Below, piece by piece: positions 34,011-44,589 of a DNA stretch of 64,000 nucleotides. The DNA is taken from NCBI GenBank assembly GCA_023548195.1, contig JAJHZJ010000221.1, positions 3,829,999 through 3,893,998 of the forward strand. Direction: 5' to 3'. The notes beneath the pieces are model-generated. The model was not told where the DNA came from. It did no database searches and saw only the letters and a list, made by a program, of their open reading frames with translations. Source of the stretch: Bettongia penicillata ogilbyi. Lineage: Eukaryota > Chordata > Mammalia > Diprotodontia > Potoroidae. Position numbers and translations under genes: made by a program. Each line of letters starts with the position of its first letter. Position 1 is the stretch's first letter.

Positions 34011-34389
34011 GACCATATTCAAGAGACTTCTACGTTCCAAACATAAACTCCTTAGTGATGGCTTAAAATATTTAGCTGCTGCAACTGTATTTCTAAAGAG
34101 AATAAAGGGACGTATTTGCTTGCTATGCATCAATTTTCAAGTAAAAGAAAAGCATAACAATTCAAACCTTTCAGGATAACTTCTTAAAGAAATAAGCCAC
34201 CCGAATCATAATGATAAAACTGTAAATTTTAAAAAGATTAAAGTAATTGTTTCACTTAAAATGTCCTATCATTCACATTAGATAAAACTCATGAACATGA
34301 CTGCTGTATGTTCATTTTGTATAATCAAGATGTACTGTTGCACATTTTTACTTGTTTTCTAGGATTTTTTCTTTTTTTAAGATATCTAG

Positions 34390-34560
34390 GAATAGTAGAA
34401 AAGATGATCTGGAAGTCAAAAGATTTAAATTTTGGTCTTAGCCCTGTCACAAACTGGCACTAGATAACTTTGGACAATTTAAAGTCTCTGGGCTTCATAC
34501 TGATCTTGATTTGTTAATAAGCAAAGTCACTTGCAGGGATGATTTTTTAAGCCAGTGTAC
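34390..34560 (+). repeat. MIR-family SINE
   Basis: GTCAAAAGATTTAAATTTTGG, ACAAACTGGCACTAGATAAC and AAGTCTCTGGGCTTCA. Confidence 0.6.
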
Positions 34561-34819
34561 ATATATTCAAGTAACTGATACACATCCTCTTTTGATAACG
34601 ATTGGTCACATATAGGGTCAAGGTCAAAATAAGTGAGTTTAAAAAAGAGGTGAAGCAGAATGTATGTCCCATCAAGTTCGGATATTCATTCTCCTCTCCT
34701 CATCCTTGTTACAAAATGTCACAGCCTCTACAACTACCCTCCAACAGCTTTAAATAGGCAGGTCTACACAGGAGACCTTAACAGTAGGCAGTTGAGAATC
34801 TGCGCTGGGGAGACTTAAA

Positions 34820-35120
34820 TAACATAGAATCATAGTAATAGCTGGAAGCAACCTCAGAAACCATATGATCCAACCCATAAACCAAGGAAGAATTCATAAT
34901 AATAATGCTGTAGCACGTGACAGACATTCTTTTATTGGATCTTTACCCTGGATGGTCTATGCTCTTATTATCCCCATTTTACAGATGAAGAAACTGAGGA
35001 AAACAGAGGCTAAATTTCTTGCCCAGGACCCCACAGTTATTAAGTGTCAGAGACAGGATCCAAACTCAGACCTTCTTGATTCCAAGTCCAGGTATCCTGT
35101 GCTACCTAATTGTCTCATGT
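34820..35120 (-). repeat. MIR-family SINE
   Basis: CATAGAATCATAGTAATAGC with GATCCAACCC at one end, then CCCATTTTACAGATGAAG, GCCCAGGACCCCACAG, GGATCCAAACTCAGACC and TGCTACCTAATTGTCTC. Possibly two overlapping copies. Confidence 0.8.
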
Positions 35121-35480
35121 AGCCTTTGCTCAAAGACCTCCAATGAGGAAGAACTCCTTACTTCTCCTACCTTCTGAGAAAATCTATCTACTTTTAAAGG
35201 GCTACAGCTGAGGAAGTTTTACCTAAAAGGAAACCTAAATCTTCCTCTTTGCCACTTCTGCTCCTGTCTGCTGTACAGGGCCAAACAGAGCAGGTCTAAT
35301 CCACCTACCACAAGACAGTTCTCCAAATCCTTGATGACAGCTCCAAAATCCCCATCCAGAGACTCTGTGATCCAAGGACCAGGTGGACTAGAGGGGCCTG
35401 TGCTTCTAGTACTCTGATTGAAATCGAGTGTTTATCCCATGTTCCGTGTCCTCTGGGTAAACTCACTTCTTCCTTCTCCT
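35120..35480 (-). repeat. L3/CR1-type LINE 3' fragment
   Basis: ACCTCCAATGAGGAAGAACTC, GAAGTTTTACCTAAAAGGA, AACCTAAATCTTCCTCTTTG and CCAAACAGAGCAGGTCTAATCC match the dispersed L3/CR1-related sequence known in mammals. Confidence 0.6.
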
Positions 35481-36149
35481 AAGTCTTCTAAGGCAGATTC
35501 AGAAGTCTGAGTTTAGCCAATCAGCAATCATCATCTGCCTCTATCAGTCTCAGAATATAAGAGATTTGAAGCCCCAAGAAGCCAGAGACTGCACTAAAGG
35601 AGTCCAACATCCATTTAAGTTCCTGAGCACAGACATAAGAAATCCTGAGCTTCAGAGCACCAAAAATATTAGAAGAGTTCTGGTTCCTGGGGAGTCAGAA
35701 ACTGAGAGCTAAGTTGCCTGTTCCACAAGGTATCTTTAGGATGTGTCTGTCATCCATCATCTTGGGATGAGGCTTTGGAAATGGCAGAGACCTAGTTCAG
35801 GATCTGAATACTAAACGTTTCACAGCACTCCCTGCTGCCTACGCTCTGAGCTCTCCTGGGTGTGGAACAAACAACCAAGGAATATGATGCCACCCTTTCA
35901 ACACTGCCTGCTATCACAGAATCCTACATGACCGGGGTCCTATGCTGATCAACTATTTCCTTTCTCATACCATGAGAGAGACAAATTCAGTCCAGATTTT
36001 TTTTATAATCTATAAGCCACCAGGATTTTCTTCTTTACTCACAGAGTTCAGTATCTGGCTCAGGGATTTCATCTCAACCCACTAGAAACTTCAATGTTTT
36101 ATATGAAGACCCTGGGTTTACAAGGTATTAACTTGAATTTTCATGACTC

Positions 36150-36390
36150 ACTGAAAGTCTAGGCAGCTAAGTGACACAAAGTGGAGTCAGTTTAAATCCT
36201 ACTCAGGCTACTCAGCTGTGGTCAACAAGTCACTTGTCCTCATCAGTAAAATGAGGACAATAATAGACCTACCTCACATAAATTCTGAGGATCAAATAAG
36301 ATCTCCAATACAAAGCCCTCTGCAGAACTTAAAGCATTACATAGTGCTAAGTACTGTGATCACTTTCATCATAATGATTACTATTAAATC
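36150..36390 (+). repeat. MIR/CORE-SINE
   Basis: GTCACTTGTCCTCATCAG, AAAATGAGGACAATAATAG, GACCTACCTCACATAA and TTCTGAGGATCAAATAAG are in MIR order. Confidence 0.82.
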
Positions 36391-36479
36391 AGAACACTCA
36401 GAAAGGTGGGCACATCTAACGGTTCGCCATCACTCACCACTGCGCAATGATCGCCATGTTTTTCAACTCTAAAGTTCTT

Positions 36480-37180
36480 GTTTCTGATCTTGTGCAACCT
36501 CCCGTCCTTTCATCTCTCCCTTCGCAGAACTTCCCTCTAAATCTATTTTGTGCTCTCGCCATGTCTTCAAAGCCTCCTATTCCTTCCTATTTTACCAGTC
36601 TATTATTCCTGCTCTGTCCGGCCTTTCCCTTCACAGTCTTGACTTTATGGTTGACTAGATAATTCAGTTATATACTATCCTCTAACACTGAATCCACTGT
36701 CCCCCTGCCATTCATGCTTTGCTAAACTCCAATTCTGGATTACCCCCAACACCTACATTCTCCAGTTCTACTCCTGAAGGCTTCTGAAGAAAAGTCATCC
36801 TACTGTGTCTACTGGGTCAATTACAGATTAATTTGATCTGATCTTAACTATACCTTATTAAAGAGTAATGTTTTTATTATTTCCTGATAGACTATCAAAC
36901 TCCCCAGAGGGTATTCTAAATGCCTTCAAGCTCCACCACTACTCCCCTATCTCTCAGCGGAGGGATTCCCCTCATATTTTCCTGAGGAAATGGAGATCAT
37001 CCAACCATGAATTCCTTCTCCAATCTTACACATCACAAAACCCATCTATATTATCTCCCAGGGGAAATCTTTCCCCAAGAAACTTGGGAAATTTCAAAAA
37101 GTACTATCTTTTGCTCCTTGGATTTAAAAGTACCTTACCAGCTTATATTAACACAGCATAACATGAACTACTTTTATCAA
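36480..37180 (+). repeat. Pyrimidine-rich LINE-like segment
   Basis: C/T-rich sequence with L2-style composition (TCTTCAAAGCCTCCTATTCC, CATTCTCCAGTTCTACTCC). Family not certain. Short frames in it are not genes. Confidence 0.35.
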
Positions 37181-37194
37181 TTGTCTTACTTTCA

Positions 37195-37350
37195 CATCCC
37201 TCTCCCCAAGATCTGTACATTTATAACTTCCTTAAAGAAATGTCTGAAGTTCAGAGACTCTAAATGCTGCATCCATGGTCACAGAGCCAGTAAGTGTCAG
37301 AGGTAAAATTTGAACCCAGAATTTGCTGCTTCTACTATGTAACACTTTCT
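37195..37350 (-). repeat. MIR-family SINE end
   Basis: AGAGCCAGTAAGTGTCAGAG, TTTGAACCCAGAATTTGC and TTCTACTATGTAACAC. Confidence 0.65.
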
Positions 37351-37624
37351 ATTTTACTGCTTTAGGAACACGAAAACATATGTATGAATTGTCTATTTGA
37401 ATAAATCAAGTTGCTCAAAAATGATACGCAACATATAAAATTGAATGTATAGTTAAATGAACAATTGCAATTTTATTTATTGAATTAGAATTCACTTGTT
37501 TAGAAATTTCATTACAAGTGGAGCTGTAAACTTCAGGATAACTTCAAGGACTGTATCCTTAAGCTTTTGCCAGCTTACAGTAAGCATATAAAAGTCTAAC
37601 ATAATAAACTACTAACATTTTTGG

Positions 37625-37830
37625 TGCAGTAAAGAGAACAGGATTTGTAATTTTTTTTAAAATGTCATTTGGACTCTTTGCTCTGTAATTTTCCTACCAC
37701 ATGATCTTGAGGAAATCACAATGTCTCTAAGCCCTCAGTTTCTGCATTTATAAACGAGATAAAATTATACTACTGGGGTTGAGAAAGTCAGAAACTACTC
37801 AGGTTGAGAAAGTAATACATTAAAAGTCTT
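37625..37830 (+). repeat. MIR-family SINE
   Basis: ACCACATGATCTTGAGGAAATC, AAGCCCTCAGTTTCTGCATTT and AACGAGATAAAATTATAC. Confidence 0.65.
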
Positions 37831-38024
37831 CAATCTACTATGGAAACTATTATAATTATCATAAAACAAAGGACAGATCTACCACTTTCAGATCTAAAGT
37901 CACCAGGAAGCACATAGGAAAAGAAGGCCTCCCTGAAGGCAAAAATGCATTTTGCTCCTCTACTGTTTTTGGTAAAAGTATAAATGAATTGCAATGATTT
38001 GATACAGTTTGTTGTTTTAGAATG

Positions 38025-38110
38025 ATTACAGAATTTTAGAGCTTTAGAAATCACCAAGTCCAAATGTCTCATCTTAAAGATGAGGAATTGGTGGCCCTAA
38101 GATACATAGA
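38025..38110 (-). repeat. MIR-family SINE fragment
   Basis: AGAATTTTAGAGCTTTAGAAA, CACCAAGTCCAAATG and TAAAGATGAGGAATTGG. Confidence 0.55.
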
Positions 38111-38549
38111 AGCATTTTCATTATATAATGTTTAGAAGCCAGATAAGGAAGAATAAAAGCTTCATTGCAATATGTAAACCTAAAGATACTAGTCAATAGA
38201 AAGACAAACTTATTAAAATATTTCAATTTTTCAAAAGTAATTCCTCAAAATAGAAAAAAGTACTTCTTTCTTTTCATTTTTTCTATTGTTCATATATGCA
38301 GGACATAAATTTTTAAGACAAAAAAGTATTAGGAATTACATTGCTCATTGAAAATTAATCAGAAATTATGATAAAATACATATGAAATGACCATGTAAAT
38401 CTTCATATTTAAGCGACATATCTGTCCCTTAAAAATAGGAACTATGAAGGTAAAAGATGACATTAAATTATCCTCCAGGGCAGCACCAATATCTACTTAA
38501 ATAAAGCTCAGAACATTTTTGGTCTAATTCTCATTGTAAGTAAATGAAA

Positions 38550-38695
38550 AAAGCATGATTAAGAACTTTCTATGCGCCAGGTACTGTATTTTGTATTACT
38601 CTCTGGGGATAAAACATATGAAGATTGGATTGTCTCTGTCCCTAAAGAAGCTTACATTCTAACACAGGAATTACCAAGAATGAAAGGACTGGTAG
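38550..38695 (-). repeat. L2 3' tail
   Basis: CTTTCTATGCGCCAGGTACTG, CTCTGGGGATAAAACATATG and AGAAGCTTACATTCTAACAC. Confidence 0.75.
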
Positions 38696-38699
38696 ACAC

Positions 38700-39850
38700 G
38701 ACAAGGTGATATGGTCTGAGAAGTCAAAGTGATTAGAAGTAAAGCCATAAAACTGTCACAAGTGTCACATCCTTTTCAGTATGACAAGGTAGATAAGATG
38801 CCTGGAGACATCCTCTGGTAAACGATATATGAAGCAGTCTGAGACCTGTTACTGCAGTTTAGGCAGGACAGAGGTACAAATATGAGAAGCTTTATGAGAG
38901 GGGTGAAGTGAAGGAGAGAGTTGGTCTCTGAAGGTGTGGTCTACATCAATGGTGCTAAACTCAAATGGAAAAAGGGATATAAGGATATACTTCTATCTGT
39001 ACAGAAGGATGCCTGCAGGCTGCATATTTACTTATAAAACCACACATTAAGTTCTACTGTATATTTTATTTATTTTGTTAAATATTTCTTAATTACATTT
39101 ACATCATCTAGTTCAGGCTTCGGATCCTTAATATCTTCAAGGGGTATGTGGGCAGAGTTAAATAATGAAAACAGAGGACCTGGAGATGGGGAGGGTCATT
39201 TCTAAAGGCATTAAGAGAGGAAAGGAGCATAATAGAAATACAACCATGTACAAGGGAGGAAAAAGGGGGTAGAACTTGTTATTTCTCATAATTGGGGTGT
39301 GTGAGAAAAAGAAGAGTTAAGAGAAGCAGGCATTAGACGTACATCACTCTTACAAGAAATGGACACTCAAGACACCCCCACTAATTCTCAGTAATACCTA
39401 TGAGGACAAAGTTTCCTCCTTTATTAGAATCTTCATTGGTCTTGTTTGATGCCTGTATTTCATTCATTTGTATTTAAACATATAACTACTTTCTTGAATT
39501 CTGTATTCTGTGAAATACTACAGGATAAACTACTAGTTTGGGAGACATATAACCAGTTTTTTTTCCTCTTCTTCCTTTTCAATTTAAAGCCCTCTTATAA
39601 TGAGACCTGTAAGAATACAGGCAAAGATAGATAGAGATATGGATGGACAGACAGACATATGTTGTTCACAGTCTTTGTTAGACACACTCTTACCCTAGCC
39701 AATACAATTGCCTGGCAATACTCATACATTAAAATCACAGTCCAGAAACCTAAATTGCAGTCTTCTATAAACTGCAAGTAATAATTTTCTACTCATAAGA
39801 ATTTACTAAATAATTAAATCTTCAGCAATAAAAAGATGGTGTACCTATAG
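38700..39850. other. LIFR: Intron 1 sequence, mostly unassigned
   Basis: A short GATA/GACA stretch is at 39622-39655. No exon was recognised. Confidence 0.45.
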
Positions 39851-39864
39851 GCCATAGAATATGT

Positions 39865-39960
39865 TAATAATAATGACAATAAATTAGCATTTATATAGTG
39901 CTTTAAAGTTCGCGAAGTGCTTCATTAAGTATTTTTTCATACTTTGTGAAAAAAACAAAA
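39865..39960 (-). repeat. MIR fragment
   Basis: TAGCATTTATATAGTGCTTTA and AAGTTCGCGAAGTGCTTCAT are the reversed MIR 3' end. Confidence 0.65.
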
Positions 39961-40084
39961 GAATCCTTGACATAAAAGATCTTACAATCCAGCATAATTA
40001 GGATAATCAATTATTTAAAATGCCTTAAATTTTTCATACAGTTTATCGATAACTCAAAATACTAGACTTTATAATAAAGTAGCA

Positions 40085-40330
40085 GAAAAGGCAGAGGCCT
40101 TGGAGTCAGAAGATGGGATTTGAGTTCCAGCTCTGACCCTCACTAGCCATGAGACCATGGCCAAACTGCTTAGACCCTCTACTCTAAGCATTAGTTTCCT
40201 GATCTGTAAGATAGAAAAACACAACTTGTACTACCTCAGAGGAGTGTTAGGAAAATATTAATATAATTTACAAGGTTATATGTAAATGTGAAATGTAAGA
40301 AAAAACCTTTGAATTTCTATAATTTAAAAT
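40085..40330 (+). repeat. MIR/CORE-SINE
   Basis: CCTTGGAGTCAGAAGATGGG, TTTGAGTTCCAGCTCTGACC, CTGATCTGTAAGATAG and a tail TATATGTAAATGTG. Confidence 0.85.
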
Positions 40331-40339
40331 AGTAACATA

Positions 40340-40490
40340 AAAGAGCTAGCCTTGACACAATTGATACAGCTGGTCTCAGGGTCAGGAAGACCTGTGTACA
40401 AGTCTTATCTCTTGGCACACACTGTCTTGTATGACTGTGAAAAGTAATTTAATCTCTTTGGTACCCCAGGAAACACCCGAAAACTTTAAG
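40340..40490 (+). repeat. tRNA-derived SINE, diverged
   Basis: AATTGATACAGCTGGTCTC, GGGTCAGGAAGACCTGTGTAC and TGACTGTGAAAAGTAATTTAATC. Confidence 0.6.
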
Positions 40491-41019
40491 TTTCAGAGCC
40501 AGTGACAATATGTGTCAGTGAAAGGAGTTTCCTTACTGTGAGCTCCCCACACAGATGAGAACATATAAGTCATCAAAAAAATCCTAATGTAATATATTTC
40601 CTGATCAGAAAAATCATGTTTTACTGAAAAATTATTTTAAATATTATTTAAAAAATCTTCTAAAACATTAAAAAGCTAACAAATTTACTTAAAGGGATAT
40701 TAAATAAAATAACAAATTATTACTAGAATCAGTAGGTTCAACAAATAATTCCATATAAGACACCTTTTATCAGAGTAAAAACTGAGTGTATAAAGGATAC
40801 TATTTGACCTAAACATGATACAGAGTTAAGGAAGATAACACATAAACGTTGACTATCAATGGCTAAATCTTGGACAAACTCTGGAAATAGATAATGAATT
40901 TGGTCCAGAATTGAACAAGTAGAGAAGGCTAAACCAGATTATCTCTGGGAAATTTCAAAATTCTAAATGACCCAAAGTTTTTCCCTGCAAATATGCCTAT
41001 CTTTTAAATAACAGTATTT

Positions 41020-41355
41020 TTCAAATGCTATATGGCTGCAGGTTATAGAACAGTACAGTCTCCAAAGAAATAAATTTCAGGATTACCCAAAGGACAAAGG
41101 AAGGGCAAATGGTGAGTATGAGCAGGTTGAGAACATGTTACAAAGAATTACAATGGAATAAGATAAAGGATACTTAAATTACACATTTCATCAGAAAAAA
41201 ATCATCAAAAAATGGGTAGATCATGTGGTAAGGACAAGAGATAACTGATAGGTATTTGCTCCATCGGTATCCTTTCAAGGTCAGGAAAGAAATCAAGTAA
41301 GGGAAACCCAAAACAGTGGCTGAACATCCTACGGGCAACTTACTGGAGGGAATAA
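41020..41355 (+). repeat. RTE-clade LINE, C-terminal ORF remnant
   Basis: Near 41207-41255 one frame reads KKWVDHVVRTRDN, the counterpart of the KWAGHVAR--DNRW motif at the end of RTE/BovB ORFs. A following stretch (YPFKVRK near 41270) and PKTV resemble the WYP...KR--GRP-RW end. Stops occur in the frame. It covers a more 3' part than the copy at 1865-2760. Confidence 0.6.
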
Positions 41356-41894
41356 ACAAGTATCATACAAAATGAGGAGGCATGGACAGATTGTGTTATG
41401 TTTCACTGGAAAGAATATCCACTTTGATGAGGTCATAGATATATCTGAGTATTGCAAAACTTCTATTTACAATGCATTATGCTAGGCATTTTTCTTCCTT
41501 CATTGTAACTTAAAATGTGTTAGAAGTTACAGTATACACAAAATAGCTCATAAGTATGTATCAGAAGTGGCAAACAAAACCCTGTGACAGATCTGAATAG
41601 GTAAAGATTATTTGACTTGAGGGAGAAATGTAATCTTGAAAGACTTACATTTAAGACATGAAAGACTTACTCCAAAATAACTAACTCTGATATCTGAATT
41701 TGCTGCCACATGAACCAGGACAGCCATTCATTATTTGCAAAGTAGTAAACTTATTAAGGGTTTGCTCAACCTGTTAGTAATATGTTTAAAGCGGGACATC
41801 AGAAACAGATTACATTATATAGCACTTTGTCGAAAGCATAAATCTGAACATGACTATGTGCAAAGAAAAACAACTATTTTTTAAAGCATGGAAA

Positions 41895-42090
41895 AAAGCA
41901 CCGGCTCTTGCTTAGGAAGCTCGGAAAGAAAATGGGCCTATGAGTCCTCGTTCTGTTATCTGCCTGGCACATGACATTGGGTAAGACACAATTCCTCCTA
42001 GCTTCAATTTGTGTTCTAAAAATTGTTATTAAGCCATACATGACTACCACGAAGGGTTAATATGTAAAGATCAAATGAAACAAAGTACAT
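41895..42090 (+). repeat. MIR-family SINE
   Basis: GAAAATGGGCCTATGAGTCC, TCTGCCTGGCACATGACATT and GGTTAATATGTAAAGATCAAAT. Confidence 0.6.
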
Positions 42091-42094
42091 AAAA

Positions 42095-42330
42095 AGACAT
42101 GACATTTATATAGAGGCCTTCAGGATTTACAAAACGCTTTGGACAAATTCCACTGAATCGTCCAGTTATTGAAGTATTATTATCCCCATTTTAAATACAA
42201 CCAAATGGAGGCTCAAGAAGGTTAAGTGACTTTCTACGAAGACTGCTAAATCTTAATAAGTAGGTACTGATGGCAGAACTGGACCCAGGTCTCTTCGGAC
42301 TCCAAGCCAAAGCCTTTTACAAACTATCAA
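42095..42330 (-). repeat. MIR/CORE-SINE
   Basis: TTTACAAAACGCTTTGGACA, TTATTATCCCCATTTTAAATA, AGGTTAAGTGACTTTCTAC and CAGGTCTCTTCGGACTCC. Confidence 0.85.
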
Positions 42331-42639
42331 GGACTATGCAAATGCACAGTATTGTTGCACCAACAGAAGCAAAGGGAATATAGCATTAACTCTCCTAATT
42401 TCTCCATTACCTATATTTCCTTTACGACTGTCCATGAGAAGCCAGAATTGTCCTAAACTGCTAAGGTCACAAGCAGCAGACAGTATTGATTAAATCAGTC
42501 CGTCTATTTCCCACAGCCACACATGCATGTTCTGCGGTGATAGCAGTAACAGTGCTCTGCATGCTCCTTTATGCCACTTCATACTAAGCGGCAGTTCAAC
42601 TCAACTCACCACACAAGCTTACAGGAATATTACCTCCTT

Positions 42640-43080
42640 TTGTGCACAAGAGGAAAGTTTCTACAGGAGTGACATGTTCAAACCTGTGCCTCAGGAAGAT
42701 CATTTTGGAAGTTGAATGGAGGATGGACTAAATGAAGTAGGGAGAGGTATGAGGCAGGAAGACCTCCCAGAGGTCACTCTAATAGTCCAGATATAAGGTA
42801 AGGAAGGTCTGCATCAGCGTGAGGTAGTATCAGGGGAAGTACAAAGGATATACGAGAGATGCTTCGAAGGTAGAAACCACTGGACTTGACAAGTGATTAG
42901 ACTGGGAGTGGGGAATGGGGAGGAGTCAAGGATCACTTCTAGACTGCCAGCCTAGATGACCGGGAAGGATGGGAAGGATGATGGTGCCTTCAAGAGTCAT
43001 AGGGAAATTTGGAAGGGAGCAGGGAAAATGAGATAGTTTTGGATATGCTGAATTTAAGATGTCTACAGGAAATCCTGTTA
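42640..43080 (-). repeat. L2 LINE, ORF2 end
   Basis: CTCAGGAAGATCATTTTGG, TGAATGGAGGATGGACTAA, AATAGTCCAGATATAAGG and GGATGATGGTGCCTTCAAG, the reversed L2 ORF2 region. Confidence 0.82.
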
Positions 43081-43082
43081 GA

Positions 43083-43150
43083 CCATTTATGTCTGTATCT
43101 CTAGTGGCCAGCCCTAGCACAAAATAGGTGCTTAAGAAATGCCTGCTGAG
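43083..43150 (+). repeat. L2 3' tail
   Basis: CTGTATCTCTAGTGGCCAG, CCTAGCACAAAATAGGTGC and TTAAGAAATGCCTG, opposite in orientation to the neighbour. Confidence 0.7.
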
Positions 43151-43769
43151 TTGGAGTCCAAAACAAGGTAGGATAGGAATTCAAAAATTAAGAGTCATTC
43201 TAATTCAGTTATGGCATGGTCCTGACAGGAACTGAAAGTATCATTCAATTCTTAGGAGATCCTGAAAAACTGACTCCCTTCATGAAGATCTCTACATAGT
43301 TGTCTTCATAATCTGGTCTAGGGATATAGAACAGGTAAGTCTACAACCAGCATAACCACAGACAAAACTGTAGCTGACAGATATTTTTTAACCTATCTTG
43401 AAAATTTGTGCATCTTTCCTTGTTTATCTCTTGTGCGATGTCAAATACTTAACAGAACCATGTGAGAACAAAGGCCAGTCAAGGCCAATGTAATCAAGGT
43501 AGACCAGAGAGGAAATACTAAAGCATCATTACTCTATTAGGAAGCCAAGATCAACAATTTTCAGAATCCTCTATGGAGTACATTATTTTTTGAAAATCAA
43601 TTAAGTTCTTGTCATTGAAGCACAAACATGGAATCCTAGAGATTTTTTTTAATGTTGACAGAAAAGAAAAAAAAATGTTATTCCATTCACCTCCTATTAT
43701 TGAGAACGAGACCATGTAATACAAATTCCTTCAATTTACAGTCCTTCACACCTCATCATTTACAATCGG

Positions 43770-43965
43770 AAATTCTTAACCTTTTTTGTGTTATGAATAC
43801 CTCTGCTAATCTGATGAAACCTGTTGATCCATTCTCTAAATACATAAGATTATACGGGAAACCAATTATATTGAAATAAAGATGTAGTTTTTTTCCCATT
43901 CAACTTTATGAGCCCCCTGAGATCTGTCCACGAATCTTTGGGGTTTAAGAAATCCTGATGTACAT
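43770..43965 (+). repeat. Unclassified dispersed repeat (possible hAT type)
   Basis: GGAAATTCTTAACCTTTTTTG, TGTTATGAATACCTCTG and AAACCAATTATATTGAAATA recall a mammalian repeat that begins TTCTTAACCTTTTTTGTG. Parts of a similar sequence appear at 21630-21665 and, reversed, at 51700-51855. Class not certain. Confidence 0.45.
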
Positions 43966-43984
43966 TTTATTTATCCTCTTTCCT

Positions 43985-44585
43985 CCTCTTCCCTCATCTT
44001 AGAAGACATGACCTCCCCCTTGCCATGCCTAACCTGTTCCACCCTTCTTTATTTCCCCTAGCATCTTGTTTCAAGCATCCCTTTCTCCTGTTATCTTCAA
44101 TCTCTCCCACTTCACTCACTCTTTTTCCTCTTCCTAAAAAATTCTCAGGTGTTCTTTTTTCTAAGAAAATCTTCCCTTAACATTATTGCTCTATTAAAGC
44201 TAGTATATCAACTCCCTTGCCTCCTTCACTGCCAGATTTCTTTAAAAAAAAAAAAAGGGTATACAATAGATGCTGACTGCCACCACTTCATCATCTATTC
44301 TTTTAGCCCTTGAAATCTCTTTCCCCTCCTCCGTATCTGAAATTTCTCACATCACTGACTATCTCCACCGCTGAATAGTGATTGGCTCTTCTAAGTTCTC
44401 ATCCTCCATCTCTTGGGCTGAATACTGTCAGCACCTCCTCTCCTTTGTGATTCTTGGTCCCTGTCTGATCTTCTATGACACTGGACAGAGCAAGGTCTCC
44501 TTCCAGCTCTCTGGTCACTCCTGTTGTCTCTTTCCCTGCCTCCTTTCCCAGTATCATCCCTAAATTCAGGGTCAACATAATGCTT
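43985..44585 (+). repeat. L2-group LINE, reverse transcriptase remnant
   Basis: C/T-rich segment with L2 ORF2-like stretches, for example AACCTGTTCCACCCTTC and CCTCCATCTCTTGGGCTG. An A run at 44242-44256 interrupts it. Not a gene. Confidence 0.5.
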
Positions 44586-44589
44586 TACA

